Source: Nereocystis luetkeana (lineage: Eukaryota; Sar; Phaeophyceae; Laminariales; Laminariaceae). From it: a DNA stretch of 64,000 bases. Position numbers and translations under genes: made by a program. The notes beneath the pieces are model-generated. The model made no database searches. It was given only the letters and a program-made list of their open reading frames with translations, and had not been told where the DNA came from. This document shows, piece after piece, positions 11,488 through 22,320 of the stretch (the first letter of the stretch is position 1; each line of letters begins with the position of its first letter). The DNA lies in the NCBI GenBank assembly GCA_031213475.1, contig JARUPZ010000019.1, forward strand, positions 6,932,870 to 6,996,869. Direction: 5' to 3'.

Positions 11488-11759
11488 ATCATAAATACAA
11501 TATCGGGAATAGATGATCTATCTGCCTGCCTTGAAAGATCTAGATCATCAAACAGTGGGAAACGATGATCTATTTGTCCGAGCTTTGAACGGTTGTACAA
11601 CACGTGGCGTGACGTTATTGATGTGGGGGAACAAAACGATCAGAACCAAATGTGGTAGGTGAGCATGGGGGAGATACACGATGACCTTCGTGTCCATAGT
11701 GGGTTCTGATTGCCGTGCCCTCCCGGTAGAACTGTTATAGATCGCTTGCCCTATTAATA

Positions 11760-11866
11760 CTACGGGGGCCAGGACAAATAGGACCTACGGTACACACAAA
11801 AACCTATATATTTTGCTATTTTTACCAACAATATTTGGTCATAGATACTATGGCCCCCCGTCATAG
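11760..11866. mobile_element. Palindromic MITE-like element (family A)
   Basis: It begins CTACGGGGGCCAGGACAAAT and ends ACTATGGCCCCCCGTCATAG. The interior AATAGGACCTACGGTACAC and CAATATTTGGTCATA are diagnostic. It is preceded directly by CTATTAATA, a motif over-represented in this window. Confidence 0.8.
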
Positions 11867-12392
11867 TACACACTCCTTGAATTCTGCGGCTTCAGATTTC
11901 ATCTTCCTTACACAGGGAATGTATATCCTGCATGAGGTCATGTAAAACCCATAGTACGCACGATCGAAGCATCACACACAGCTTGCGAAGATAAGTTTCG
12001 ACAAAATATTCCTCGTCTCACAGCTGTTGTTTTAACAATTGTATAAATACCTCATTCAGTTTAGGCCTGGCAACAATAAATACTTAATCTGAGAAAGCCC
12101 TAGGACCGATCTTATCGGAGAGCTTCTCTTTCTAGAATTTCCAGAAAATTCTCTTTCTAGAATTTCCAGAAAATTTTGGATTGTTTAATTTGTACCAACA
12201 CATGGAGGCGTTCTGTCACAATTAGTGAAAACTAACAAAGGGAAACATATCAGGGAAGTGTAATCTTACATAGTAGGAAAAAAGAAACAAAAAAAAATCC
12301 GAAACATAATAGAGTTGCGCAACCCCCCCCCCCACCCCCCCCTTGAAGTCCTGAAAAATTCTGGGAAAAAAGCTCTCCGACAACAACGTCCC
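11867..12392. other. No gene seen; short tandem repeat
   Basis: AT-rich with no supported gene. TTCTCTTTCTAGAATTTCCA is repeated twice in tandem with AGAAAATT (about 12122-12178), preceded by TTATCGGAGAGC, a block that recurs at 15725. A poly-C tract lies at 12320-12342. Confidence 0.5.
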
Positions 12393-12489
12393 TTAACCCC
12401 TTTAGAGCCGCAGCCCCGTTTTGGGGACAATCCACTCAAATTGTAAGTAATCTGTCCCCAAAACGGGACTGCGGTCCTAAAAGGGTTAA
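12393..12489. mobile_element. Palindromic MITE-like element (family B)
   Basis: TTAACCCCTTTAGAGCCGCA at the left and TGCGGTCCTAAAAGGGTTAA at the right, with CCCGTTTTGGGGACAA and TTGTCCCCAAAACGGG facing each other inside. It is a nearly perfect 97-bp hairpin. A detached half copy (GTTTGTCCCCAAAACATGAA) lies at 12920-12955. Confidence 0.85.
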
Positions 12490-13026
12490 AACCTCATTGT
12501 GACACCAAATTTGAGCAGCCTTGATCGTAGGCTATTGCATACATGCCTGGCAAGGTGTAGTGTCGTCTTCTTCGGCTGACGGCGGCCACCACCCCGACCC
12601 GGAACCCCAGCCCTGACCCTTCACCTAACCAGAGGCCTACGTATTGTAGTTGCTGTGCCAGCTGGTCGTTGTGCTTGGAAAGGCTCTACTTGCTGTTGGG
12701 GCGTTCGGGCACATCTAAGAAAGTTCGCCTGAACGGGCAGACATACCCAAACGCTTGGTGAGAGTGCATGCACCTTATCAATGTTTTGGTCGTTGCAGCG
12801 TGAGCTTTTCGAGAAGCGTTATATCGCATAACCTTACCACCACTTTTTTTTTGCCAAGAACTGCATAAAATTATTCCAGCACTCGGTGCTAAATAGTTTT
12901 TTTTTCTCGGAAAAAAATGCACCTCAAGCGGTTTGTCCCCAAAACATGAACTGCCGAGTTAGAACACCGCAACGAAACTACTCGTACAAAGAATACACCT
13001 ACAAGGGTGTTGCTGTGTACATGAGC
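12490..13026. other. No gene seen
   Basis: No open frame here has recognisable protein content. Contents: a half copy of family B at about 12918-12957, several poly-A/T runs and otherwise unique sequence. Confidence 0.4.
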
Positions 13027-13030
13027 TGAC

Positions 13031-13094
<64 letters not shown>
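13027..13094 (+). repeat. (CTGT)n microsatellite
   Basis: About 17 uninterrupted CTGT units. This explains the apparent minus-strand frame with repeated Thr-Asp-Arg-Gln. The following 80 bases still contain scattered CTGTGTCT words, suggesting a decayed extension. Confidence 0.95.
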
Positions 13095-13096
<2 letters not shown>

Positions 13097-14145
13097 GCTA
13101 TACGTTGTCTGGCATGTATCGGGGGTACTAGAACTGTGTCTATCTGTGCGTTACCAGGCATGTATCGCTCGGTGCTGCTCGGTATTCCAGCTGTGTCTGT
13201 ACGTGATTGGGCATGTATCGGGCACCTAGAGGCTGTGTCTCTCTGGGCGCTGTTTGGGCATGCACCGCTACGAAGCTACCCGGTAGTAGAGCTGTTGCTA
13301 GAGCTCTACGCTCCACGGGTGCTCGCCCTGCAAAAAAAAAAACGTGACCGGACGGTCGTGACGCCGTGACGGCCCATCTCAAGCCGCCCAGCAGGTGCAA
13401 ACGGTATTCCGAGTACGTGCACCATCGGACGGATGCCCGAAAAAAAACAAAAACACAAAAATTAATAAATTAAAAAAAAAATACCAGGTACAAACAAAAA
13501 AACAAAATACACCCACGACAACTCCACGGCGCCACAAAGGATACCAGGTACCTGGTACAGCAGTACTTCATTCTTTCACTGTATTGTTTTCTTTTTTCCA
13601 TCCCATTTATTATCCTCGCCTTGCTCGCTGCTCTCCCTCGTGCTGCTGTGGTAATAGTCGTAACTCAGATCCGGAGTCACTAAAGCATGCTCGTTTCTCC
13701 CCCTCCCACTACGACACCTGATAAAGGACAAAAAAAGGTGCGATTCCTTCGCGTGATGCAGCCTGTTGCGAGCAAATCTACGTACTGGTGTACACGACGT
13801 ATGTATACTCGTGCGTATACGTAGCTCATAGCCACCGGCAGCAGACATGCTTCACTCTGTTCGTCCTACATAAGTGTTACAGCAGCAAATTGCATGACCA
13901 CAGGTATCATTCCACGTACATACAATTGAAACCAGTTGCCCGCGAAGACAAAAACAAACTTCTCCCCACTTACACACACCAATTTTCTTGTATGTATGTG
14001 CGAGGAACGAAGGAATGACTTCAAACTCGTTGAAAAAAAGCCTCCGTACCGGACAGGGGAAGAATGGTTAACTAAACAATGCTGTCATTTTTCTACGATG
14101 GACAACGAGTCAGCGCGGATCGCGCCGTTAGCTCGACAACCATGG
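13095..14145. other. No gene seen
   Basis: Unique sequence with A-rich runs (13436-13500) and three TACCAGGTA/TACCTGGTA motifs, two of them overlapping head-to-head at 13542-13557, directly followed by TACAGCAGTA. Short open frames lack any domain. Confidence 0.4.
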
Positions 14146-14460
14146 TTGACGCACGCTGTGTACCAGACGGAGATAGGTACACACACATATATATATATTA
14201 CATATATATACCTTGATCATGGTTGGTTGCGTTGGAGGTTAGGGTTAGGGCCAACATTTGCGCCCCAGCGCCATGCTCCAGCTAGGACACCCTCTCGAAC
14301 CCCCGTGCTCTCGGAAGGTGGCGCCAGCAAAGCTTACCTCCCACTGGACAACTATGGTTGACGCACGCTGTGTACGAGACGGAGATGGGTACACAAACAC
14401 ATATATACCCTAACCGTTGTCGGTTGCGTTGGGGGTTAAGGTTAGTGCCAACACATTTTT
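14138..14460. repeat. Two direct copies of a roughly 110-bp block ending in telomere-like repeats
   Basis: GGTTGACGCACGCTGTGTAC at 14144 recurs at 14353. Each copy continues with GAGACGGAGAT, an AT dinucleotide stretch, GGTTGCGTTGG and then GGTTAGGGTTAGGG (first copy) or GGTTAAGGTTAGTG (second copy). They are about 208 bp apart in the same orientation. Confidence 0.75.
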
Positions 14461-14687
14461 TTTTTTTTTTAATCCTCCGGCGGTTTGGTAAAAATAAAGC
14501 TCAAGCTCACCACACGTCCACGTTCTAATCTCGTGTCGTGTGTCAATTTAACCTATACGTAGCTCCCTTTGCAACATCAGCACAGGCACGCCGTTGCCAC
14601 TGATTGCATTCCGTCTCATACACAAGTAGTAACCCTCAACCACCAACCAGCAGAGCTGACCACATATTCGAGATCTGCTCTGATTGG

Positions 14688-14752
14688 CTCAGGGTCAGGG
14701 TCAGGGTTACCTTGATTGGCTGAAGATTAGGGTTAGGGATAGGGTTAGGCTT
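14688..14752 (+). repeat. Interstitial telomere-like TTAGGG/TCAGGG repeats
   Basis: GGTCAGGGTCAGGGTTA is followed 20 bases later by GATTAGGGTTAGGGATAGGG. Other TTAGGG runs lie at 14237-14250 and 19429-19449. TTAGGG is the telomere repeat of many stramenopiles, including brown algae, so these may be interstitial telomeric sequence. They are too short and too many to be a chromosome end. Confidence 0.6.
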
Positions 14753-14821
14753 TGTTATATTCGTCTCGCACACAGTGTGTATCAACCATCTTCTCGAAAA
14801 ATGAAGGTCGCCCCGGTGGTC

Positions 14822-14928
14822 TATTACGGGGGACCATAGGGAAATAGGACCAACTACTGCTGGTAAAAATAGGTCAATATATAGTTTTTGTGTGTACCGT
14901 AGGTCCCATTTACTATGGTCCCCCGTAA
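14822..14928. mobile_element. Palindromic MITE-like element (family A)
   Basis: ATTACGGGGGACCATAGGGA at the left and ATTTACTATGGTCCCCCGTA at the right give long inverted repeats. The interior has AATAGGACCAACTACTG and GTACCGTAGGTCCC. This copy has ACCATAGGGAAAT where others have ACCATAGTAAAT. Confidence 0.85.
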
Positions 14929-15180
14929 GAGTGGTTGACCCTCGAAAAAAAACTTAAGGTCGAAGAAAAGAGTTTCGAACCCCGCGCCATGTTGTGGGGT
15001 TACTGTTTATCTTGATTTTTTTTTTAAACCGAAATCGACTGCAGAAAGCGCCTAGCGTGTGTATGTGCCAAATTCCACGCGAGTCGGCGAAGAAGGGAGA
15101 AAAAGTGCTGTTCCCTTCTCGCTATTATAAGCAATGAGAGGCACGGACCCTTACATCGTGGGGGAGGGGGGGGGGAGAGC

Positions 15181-15287
15181 CTACGGGGAACCATAGTAAA
15201 TAGGACCTATGGTACATACAAAAACCCATATATTCACCTATTTTACTAACAACATTCGGTCCTATTTACTATGGTCCCCTGTAATAG
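15181..15287. mobile_element. Palindromic MITE-like element (family A)
   Basis: CTACGGGGAACCATAGTAAA opens and TACTATGGTCCCCTGTAATA closes the element. The interior AGGACCTATGGTACATAC and CAACATTCGGTCC fits the family. It lies only 250 bases from another copy, same orientation. Confidence 0.85.
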
Positions 15288-16292
15288 TTTGTCAACCCGG
15301 ATCTTGAGTTACGAGTATTTAGGAGGGAGATAGAAAAAGGGCGAAAGTCGTAAAAGCAGCGGCGAAGAAAAGCAAAATGAAAAATACCATGTACGTGTAT
15401 CAACAGCAGTGTCGACCAAAGTGGTAATCAGCGTTGTGTCTACGGCAACCATGGTTGGGTTAGAGACAGGGGTGTTCCACGACTTGGCCCCAGCTCCGAC
15501 CAAGTGCCTGATAGCCCATACTACGAATATATCCGTGTGACAACGTTACAACTTCCTCATTTAAATATTTCTTCAAGCGAAATTTCCCGGGCGGTTGATG
15601 CTCTAGGGAACGCGTGGCTGTGTCCGTGCCGTGCCGTTTATATTTTACACCTGCTAAAAAACTCGGGATAGGGCTATTATTTCTTATTTCGACGCATTGT
15701 AGGAAAGTAGCTCAGGCTCATTCATATCGGAGAGCTTTTTTTCCAGAATTCCAAAGTTAGGAAACACTTGGAAGATATGTATCAAGATACGGAGGCGTTC
15801 TGTCACTATTCGCGAAATTCTCCAGAAGCAAAAATCAGGTCTGTTAAATTTCATATATTTGGGGAAAATCAGGAAAATATGAAAGATTGAAAAATTGCGC
15901 GGAGAAAACATAGAAATTATGGGGAAAAAAACCCAAACGACCATCCAGGAGAGCAAAAACACAACGTAAACTCCAAGTTCGACCGTTTTGGCTTGTTGTA
16001 AATTCGGGTACTATTGATAGCAGCACAGTAGAAAAGGCAATGGTACCTTGGGAAGGCAACACACGCCGGCAATAACTTCACTTTTCGGGCGGATTGAGTT
16101 GTTGTACCAGGCAAAATGACAGCGCATATCTGTAAGCGTACAGCCTACGCACCTCTTTGTAAACGATCGTCGGAGAAGAATTTCCCTGCATTCACGCACT
16201 GAGGACTTCGTTATTGACCTATGTGTCGGGTAGGATCTTCTGGGGGTCGGGCTATTCGTTGTTCGCGGGCAAGGGAGCACTTCCTGGTACAG
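15288..16292. other. No gene seen
   Basis: Mostly AT-rich unique sequence. A block beginning TATCGGAGAGCTTTTTTTCC at 15726 resembles 12112-12135. The minus-strand frames at 15684-16280 show no domain. Confidence 0.4.
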
Positions 16293-16450
16293 ATGTCAGG
16301 AAACAGCACTTTCACCCCATTGGCAAACAGCAACTTTGACTTGACGCACCTCGACTGACACCAAAACTACTAGGTTTTAGTGTGGAACACTCGGCCCTAC
16401 ACCGTCGACAGCGCACATTTTGCATGGCTTGACATGTCTCATGACATATT
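16293..16450 (+). mobile_element. MITE-like element (family D), compact copy
   Basis: GATGTCAGGAAACAGCACTT at the left and GACATGTCTCATGACATATT at the right are inverted relatives. The interior TTTTAGTGTGGAACACTCGG and GACAGCGCACATTTTG matches 8990-9030 and, in reverse, 62215-62260. Non-coding, about 158 bp. Confidence 0.7.
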
Positions 16451-18178
16451 TGCTTCCTGGTGAAATCAAGGTACATACGGGCGTAGGCCCAACCCGACAC
16501 CCAACCCCTAATCCTGACCCCAACCCGGGCGAAAAACGGCCCAAAAACGAGCGAGAAACGCGGCTGCGCCGCTTTCGCATTTTTATTTTTTTCAAGGAAG
16601 ATAACCAAAAAAAGGTACACCTGTTATTCTGAGAGTCAAAAACAGGTACAGTCTGAAATCGAATCTAAACGCACCCCACGACCCATCACGAGATTGGTTG
16701 GCCTGAACACACATATCACATATACTCGTCCGTGAGGGACAATGACACAATCTTCCACAAGTACGCTCGCGGGGAGCAATTCTTATTCCTCGACGTATCC
16801 AGGTTCATTCAGTTTGGACGGCTCAGGTCCTGGTGATGCCAGATCTGGGTTGGATCAGGGTGCTAAAGTGGGAGCAGGGTCTCAGAAGCAGAAATTCTGG
16901 TGGCAAGCGCGTGTTTTTACTCGGCTTCACAGTGTAGCCGTGTCGTACTCTGCAAAAAAAAGAGTGTTACGGCCGGCTATACCGGTACGCGATACATGGG
17001 CTGCATGGTTTGTTTGTGCGTACTTGTGCAAACGTGCAGACGCACCTGTCCAGGTGCGCATGATGTTCGAACAAAACGTGAGATGACAGTGAGTGAAAGG
17101 TGAAAGCGCTTGGAAGAGCGCGAAAGAGCAGACAAGCGGCGGAGGCGGCAGCAGCAGTGAAACACAAAGTACACCATAGGCAAGTGAATTATGTGGCTGT
17201 TGCAAAAACAAACAACCAAGAGCGGTTGAAAAGCCAGCCATGGTAGCCATATATCCAGGTGTACCTGTATCACCACGCCTCAAAAACAGGTGCGACGTCG
17301 CATTCGGCCAATCGCGTGGCTCGTGGGGGGTGTTTTTCACTCGGTTTGAGTATGTACCTGTTTTCGAGGGAAAACGGACTTGGTACACCCGATTCTGGTT
17401 ATTGACGCTGAAAAAGAGTGGTTTTTCGTCAGTTATGACCAAAAACGACGTTGGACGTACTATTCTGAACGGAGCATGATCTCGTAGTATTGTGAATAGT
17501 ATAGGAGGTTTTACCCTCAGCGAGTGGCATGCTTGGACAAAAGCCGTCGTAACAGGCGTCGTCCCTTTCCCCCCCGGGTATACACATTATTGCGATCATT
17601 TTTGATCGGGCAGAGAGTTCAGCATTCCCACTGCTCATCGATTGGCATCGACTTGCCAGGTCACGCTCTCGCGTTTTCGGTGAAGGGACAAGACTCAGAA
17701 AAACGTCTTGCTGTGCACGAATAAACTCATAAGACGAGGTTCGAACCCCATGCTGCTCGATCTACAAGTCACAAATCACTCAATAGGTGCCTACTACCTA
17801 TACAGTACAGCCTACTATTAATACTTGTTTATTGCTACGGCACAATGCGCACATGCCTGGTAAGCCAAGACGTATAATATCATGCGACGCGTGCTGTGTT
17901 CTTACGTGTTTCGAATTCACTTTTCACGTAGTAGCACATTAAGTATAGGCCTAGGAATAAGAGCAAGCCTGATAAGAAAAAAGGGTCATTTTGGGTAGAA
18001 GTTAAGAACCTAGCCCTACGAAAGGGACTTCGTTTTGGCGGCCCAGATAAGAAAGAGCAATACAAGAAAGAGTAACACACGGGCCGAGTTTCAACAACAA
18101 ACAGGCATTTTTTGCTTTCGCATTGATCTCAATAAGAAACTCGTGCCGGGCCCTTACACTTGTACTGTACTACTGTAC
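16451..18178. other. No supported gene; one weak open frame
   Basis: A plus frame from ATG 16742 to about 16900 reads as a Ser/Gly-rich peptide (MTQSSTSTLAGSNSYSSTYP), with GSQKQKFWWQ further on. It could be a first coding exon, but there is no confirming domain and no following exon that I can identify. The rest, including the frames at 16927-17442, shows nothing recognisable. Confidence 0.3.
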
Positions 18179-18287
18179 TATTACGGGGGACCATAGTTAA
18201 TAGGACCAAATATTGTCAGTAAAAATGCTTAAATATAGAGGTTTTTATGTATACCACAGGTCCTACTAACTATGGTCCCCCGTAATA
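18179..18287. mobile_element. Palindromic MITE-like element (family A)
   Basis: ATTACGGGGGACCATAGTTA and TAACTATGGTCCCCCGTAAT are exact reverse complements at the two ends, so this is among the best preserved copies. The interior has TAGGACCAAATATTGTCAGT and ACCACAGGTCCTA. Confidence 0.9.
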
Positions 18288-19428
18288 CTGTGCAGCACAG
18301 TACACTACATACCTGGTACAGTACAGTGCAGTACAGCACAGTACCGCTTCGTCACCAGCTGACGATGCACTTTTTCAACATAACGGACCCGGGAGGTCGT
18401 CGCTGCGGATATCGCTGGCGTCAGCTTCGATCTTGCACCTCCGCCTCCAAGTGGTGATCGCCCCGACTCCACCCAAAATTTTATTATCGCGCAGGGTCTG
18501 GGCGTGCACGTCAACCACGTGTCGCCATCTTTCAAAGGCGTGCTTCGGCGTGCGCCTGAAGCCTGCGCTCGGCGCCACCGCTGGTGCGCCCGTGATGGTG
18601 TGGGATGGCAAGGGCCTCGGGTGCTACTAGAAAGTGCAGAGAGATACAAGCGCCGTGGTAACAAAAAACTACCACACAAGAGGTACTACTGTACATTGAT
18701 ATGCAGTGAGCAGAGCGGACAATATCATGCCATATTCATCGTACTGGAAATGACAGTCGCGACATACACATCCTATGACATAGAGAGAAGTTCAAAAGAG
18801 ACAAGAAAAAATCAAATCGAAAACGAAAAACAAAAAAAAAGAGTCGTGCCCCGCCCCCCCCCGAAGGAAATGTGGCAGACAGTACAAAAACAACCAAAAG
18901 AAACATTACCACCACATATAAAACAGAGCGAGATTTAAGCACGAGAAAGAACAGGCAGACTGAAGCACAACAAACAAAGAGCGCCCTCCAGGTAGCCGCA
19001 GCAGTGTGTGGTACGCGTAGCACAGACAGGTTCTACCTAATAGTCGGCCTGGTACCTTGCTACTCTGTCTGCCATCTCCTTACTGCTTTCGTCAACCGAG
19101 CCCCACCCCCGGAGACAATGCGTCAGGCAATACAAAACAAACATGAAAACAGGCTCGTCATACACCCACGAAGCAGAATTTCTTTCATAAGGACAAGAAG
19201 GAAGAAATATCATAAAAATTAGAGAAATTCACGGAGGATCAAAGCACGAAAAACAAGAAAAAGAAGAGAAAAGAGAAAAAGAAAAAGAAATATCGCGTTT
19301 GAAGCAGCTGCAGCAGTTGGCGGTACGAGTAGCGTGGAGGTGTCCCACCAGCTACAGTAGTCGGCCTGATGCTTGGCTACCCTGTCTGCCGTCTCTTTCC
19401 TCCTTCCGTCCACCGTGGTTTACGTTCT
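18288..19428. other. No supported gene
   Basis: A GC-rich block at 18390-18640 is open in several frames on both strands and might be a decayed coding fragment, but no domain is recognised. It begins with a chain of TACAGTACAGTGCAGTACAG words (18300-18345). From 18780 to 19300 the sequence is strongly purine-rich (AAAGAGACAAGAAAAAAT type), with no gene. Confidence 0.4.
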
Positions 19429-19449
19429 TAGGGTTAGGGTTAGGGTTTA
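19429..19449 (+). repeat. Telomere-like TTAGGG run next to the LINE 3' end
   Basis: Three and a half perfect TTAGGG units. The minus-strand LINE runs out about 100 bases away at about 19560, so in LINE orientation the downstream side reads CCCTAA. Whether this is a retrotransposon tail, an insertion preference or chance cannot be decided from one copy. Confidence 0.7.
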
Positions 19450-19559
19450 CTTTCTACTCCTCATATTGCCCCCCCCCTTCCCGCATTCCCTTGGTCGGGT
19501 TTCCTTCTACTCCTCCTGTCGCCCCCCCTCTCTCCATTCCCTTGGGCACCACTCACAAC

Positions 19560-22320
19560 AACGGATGCGCGGCGCTGTCCACTCAGATTTGCCTCGTCCT
19601 CATGCCACTTGACCATGGGCCGTTCGGTTGCTTCGAGGCCCACCCGGTACTGCTGACCCGCCTGTAGTGGGCCACAGCTCGGTCTCAACTTCAAACACCG
19701 AGGGGGAATTTCCCGTTGATCCCTCTGTGACTCGGTACTCTATGAGGTCTTCCACTAACCATCTTTTTGCCAAGTCTTATTATACTGTCCGCCAGGTCTC
19801 GGGTTCTCCCCACCAGCCATCGTGCCGTACACTGCCCGACTGGGTAATCGCTCCTTGTTTAGCAGCGCCGCGGCCCCCGCAAAACAGAGCCACCGTTTAC
19901 GGATGGTCGTTTCGGTGCTCTCGCAGCGTATCATCTTGAGGGGTTTAGTGTACGAGAGGATGGTGTCGTCGATACGAACTCGGCGGTGGAAGCCAATGAC
20001 TCGCAACAGGACTTGGTGGTGAGCCGTTCGGAGCTTGGCGAAGTGTCCCACTCTGAGGGTCCACGTCACACACCCGTACAGCAGGGTCTCAATCACCTCG
20101 GCCGTCAGCATGCGTACTTTCAGGCTAAGCGGGGCGATCGTCCTATCGTATGACTCCGGGCCGAATTGTTTGAGGCAGGTTCGCAAGAGACGGACGTCGG
20201 TCAATTTCGAGCGAGAGGTCACCGTTTTCGTAGGTAATGCTGCTAGGCATAAGTACTGGGCCGTCTGTTTATACCTCTGGCCTGCTGCTTCGATGACGAG
20301 AGGTGGGGTGAGGGTTGTCTGGACCGGTGTTCGTAGCAGCATCGCCTCTTGTCTTCTTTTTCGATACCGTGAGGCCTGCTGCTTCGAAGACTGCCACGAT
20401 GACTATCATCATTTTAGCGAGGCCTTCAGCCGACTTCGAGACACTTCCTGCATCATCGGCGCAACATGCCCCACAAAGCCCTTCGCACGCATACCAACGG
20501 CTCCTGCTTCTCTCTTCCGACTACTCCAACCTCGTTGAGGTGAACCGAATCCCTTTCGAAGGATTCGTCTCGGCTTGAATATAGTACGACGTGTAACGCA
20601 GCAGCGAAGAAGACGTTGGGCAGTAACGGTGATAGCACGCAACTTTGCCGCAGCCCCTGCGTGACATGAAACCATTCCGAGTGCTCGCCGTCGTCCGTAC
20701 GCCCGCGCATCCGCATGCCTTCGTGGAAATTGCGGATGATTGTAAGCATCTTGGTTGGTACGCCAGAGCGTGAGAGTACCTCCCACAGTAGCTCTCGGTC
20801 GTTGTACGCTTTCTGAATATCGATGAAGTATATGAACAGGAGCTCAACGAACAGCATATCGATCGTTGATCGAGTCGGACGGAAGCCGCACTGTTTCTCC
20901 GGGGGGTATTCCCTCAGCCTCGCAGCAGCTGCTAAGGAGGGACGCGACGATTTCCAACAACGATTTGCCTGCGTGGACAACAAGCGAAATCCCTCTGCAG
21001 TTGTTGCAATCACCTCGATCCTTCTTTTTTATGAAGAACCATGATTATCACATATTTCCATTGGTGGGGAAAATCTCCCGTTACCCAGACGTTGACAAGG
21101 GTGTTGTGAAAGGGCACTGGACGAATACGAGGTGGTCGAGTTTTAGGAGCTCGGCCGGGAGAACATCTGGACCAACGGCTTTCCAATTCGACATTCTCTT
21201 CAGTGTTTGCGTCACCTCGTCCATGGAGGGTTCACCTCCGAGCGACAGTTTAAGCGGTCGCTATGGCAAGAGGTCGATGCTCGTGGGATCGAGTTTCAGC
21301 AATTCGGTATTCAAGAGTTTGTGGCAGAAGCTTGGGCCATCCTTCACGAATTCGCACCTTATCCCGCAATAGCATGCCATCCTCGTCCCTAATGAACTCT
21401 GCTCGCTCCTAGCTTTTTGCTCTCTTAATCCCACCGTACTCTTCAGGTGCTCATAGAATCCTCTCTCTGTCTCTGGTCGTTACTCGCTAGGGGTCTCTCG
21501 GTTTCGGAGAGGTACTCTTCGGAAAATACGCGTGTCCTCCTGCGGCAATCACCTCCTGCAGATTCATTCGCACACGCAGGTCTCAGTGTTTTCCACACGG
21601 TTCTATCCCGGGGGTGAGCACGCAAGAATTGGCGCGCATCCTCCCTCGCTGTCCATGCTACTTTGAATGCGGCCAAGGTTTCGGCAAGTTCACACCATCC
21701 ATGCCTGCGGTGGCGACGTGGCGGGGTGGTACCCCTTTTTCAACCGCATCGACAATAATCGTGGTAAAAAACTCAACCATACCAGACGTGTTACGGGGCT
21801 GGATAAGTTGGTTGAGAGTGGAAACGACCCTCACGATTACTCGATGGCTACACTTTTCATCGGACATAAAAAGCTGAATGTCGAATTCTCTGCGCTTTGG
21901 GGGTTTTCGCATTTTTCTGTTGGGCACGAAGTGACCACTGAGTAGGACCTTGATAGACACAATGTTGTGGTCTGAGCCGACCATAGCTGGGGGCAGAGGC
22001 TGTGGGACGACTTTAACCAAATGTGCTCTAGGTCGATGGGCTTGACGAGTGAGGATGTACAGGTAGTCAACCCGCTTACGGTTATTCGGGCTGATGCCGT
22101 TGTGTGAATACCCTGCCTATGCTGAAAAACGTGTTGGTGAGAGCTAGCTTGCAGTTGGTGCGAACGACAGGAGTCGTTTGTCTGTATCGGTACGAACATC
22201 ATGTCCGTATGCTCCAAGTACTCTACTTTCATCATCACCGCATCATCTGCCCAGTTCGCGCGTTAGCATTCCATCAGTATAAACACACCCTCTGTCGTTG
22301 GAATCTGTTCCATTAAGCCC
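19560..22320 (-). pseudogene. Degenerate LINE-type non-LTR retrotransposon (endonuclease plus reverse transcriptase)
   Basis: Minus-strand fragments occur in the order expected for a LINE ORF2. An apurinic-type endonuclease C-terminus lies at 22090-21950 (KRVDYL in one frame, then VGSDHNIV, the conserved S-D-H motif). A reverse transcriptase core lies at 21013-20453 ([38 protein letters not shown]). A post-RT C-terminal region lies at 20342-19755 (LLYGCVTWTL, LLRVIGFHRR). The pieces sit in different frames with stops between them. At the catalytic Y-x-D-D position (minus strand, about 20455) a small deletion shifts the frame and creates a stop. The copy is therefore dead. The exact ends are not defined; 5' sequence beyond about 22320 is not recognisable. 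Confidence 0.85.

Noticed and set aside
13020..13161. Minus-strand ORF with repeated TDRQ
   Set aside because: Direct translation of the CTGT microsatellite.
17700..17760. tRNA gene suggested by GGTTCGAACCCC
   Set aside because: A B-box-like word is present but no A box at the right spacing and no cloverleaf; the same holds near 14967 and 59826.
18360..18640. GC-rich block as an exon of the minus-strand signal-anchor gene
   Set aside because: No frame continues the domain, no matching splice sites, and the LINE lies between.
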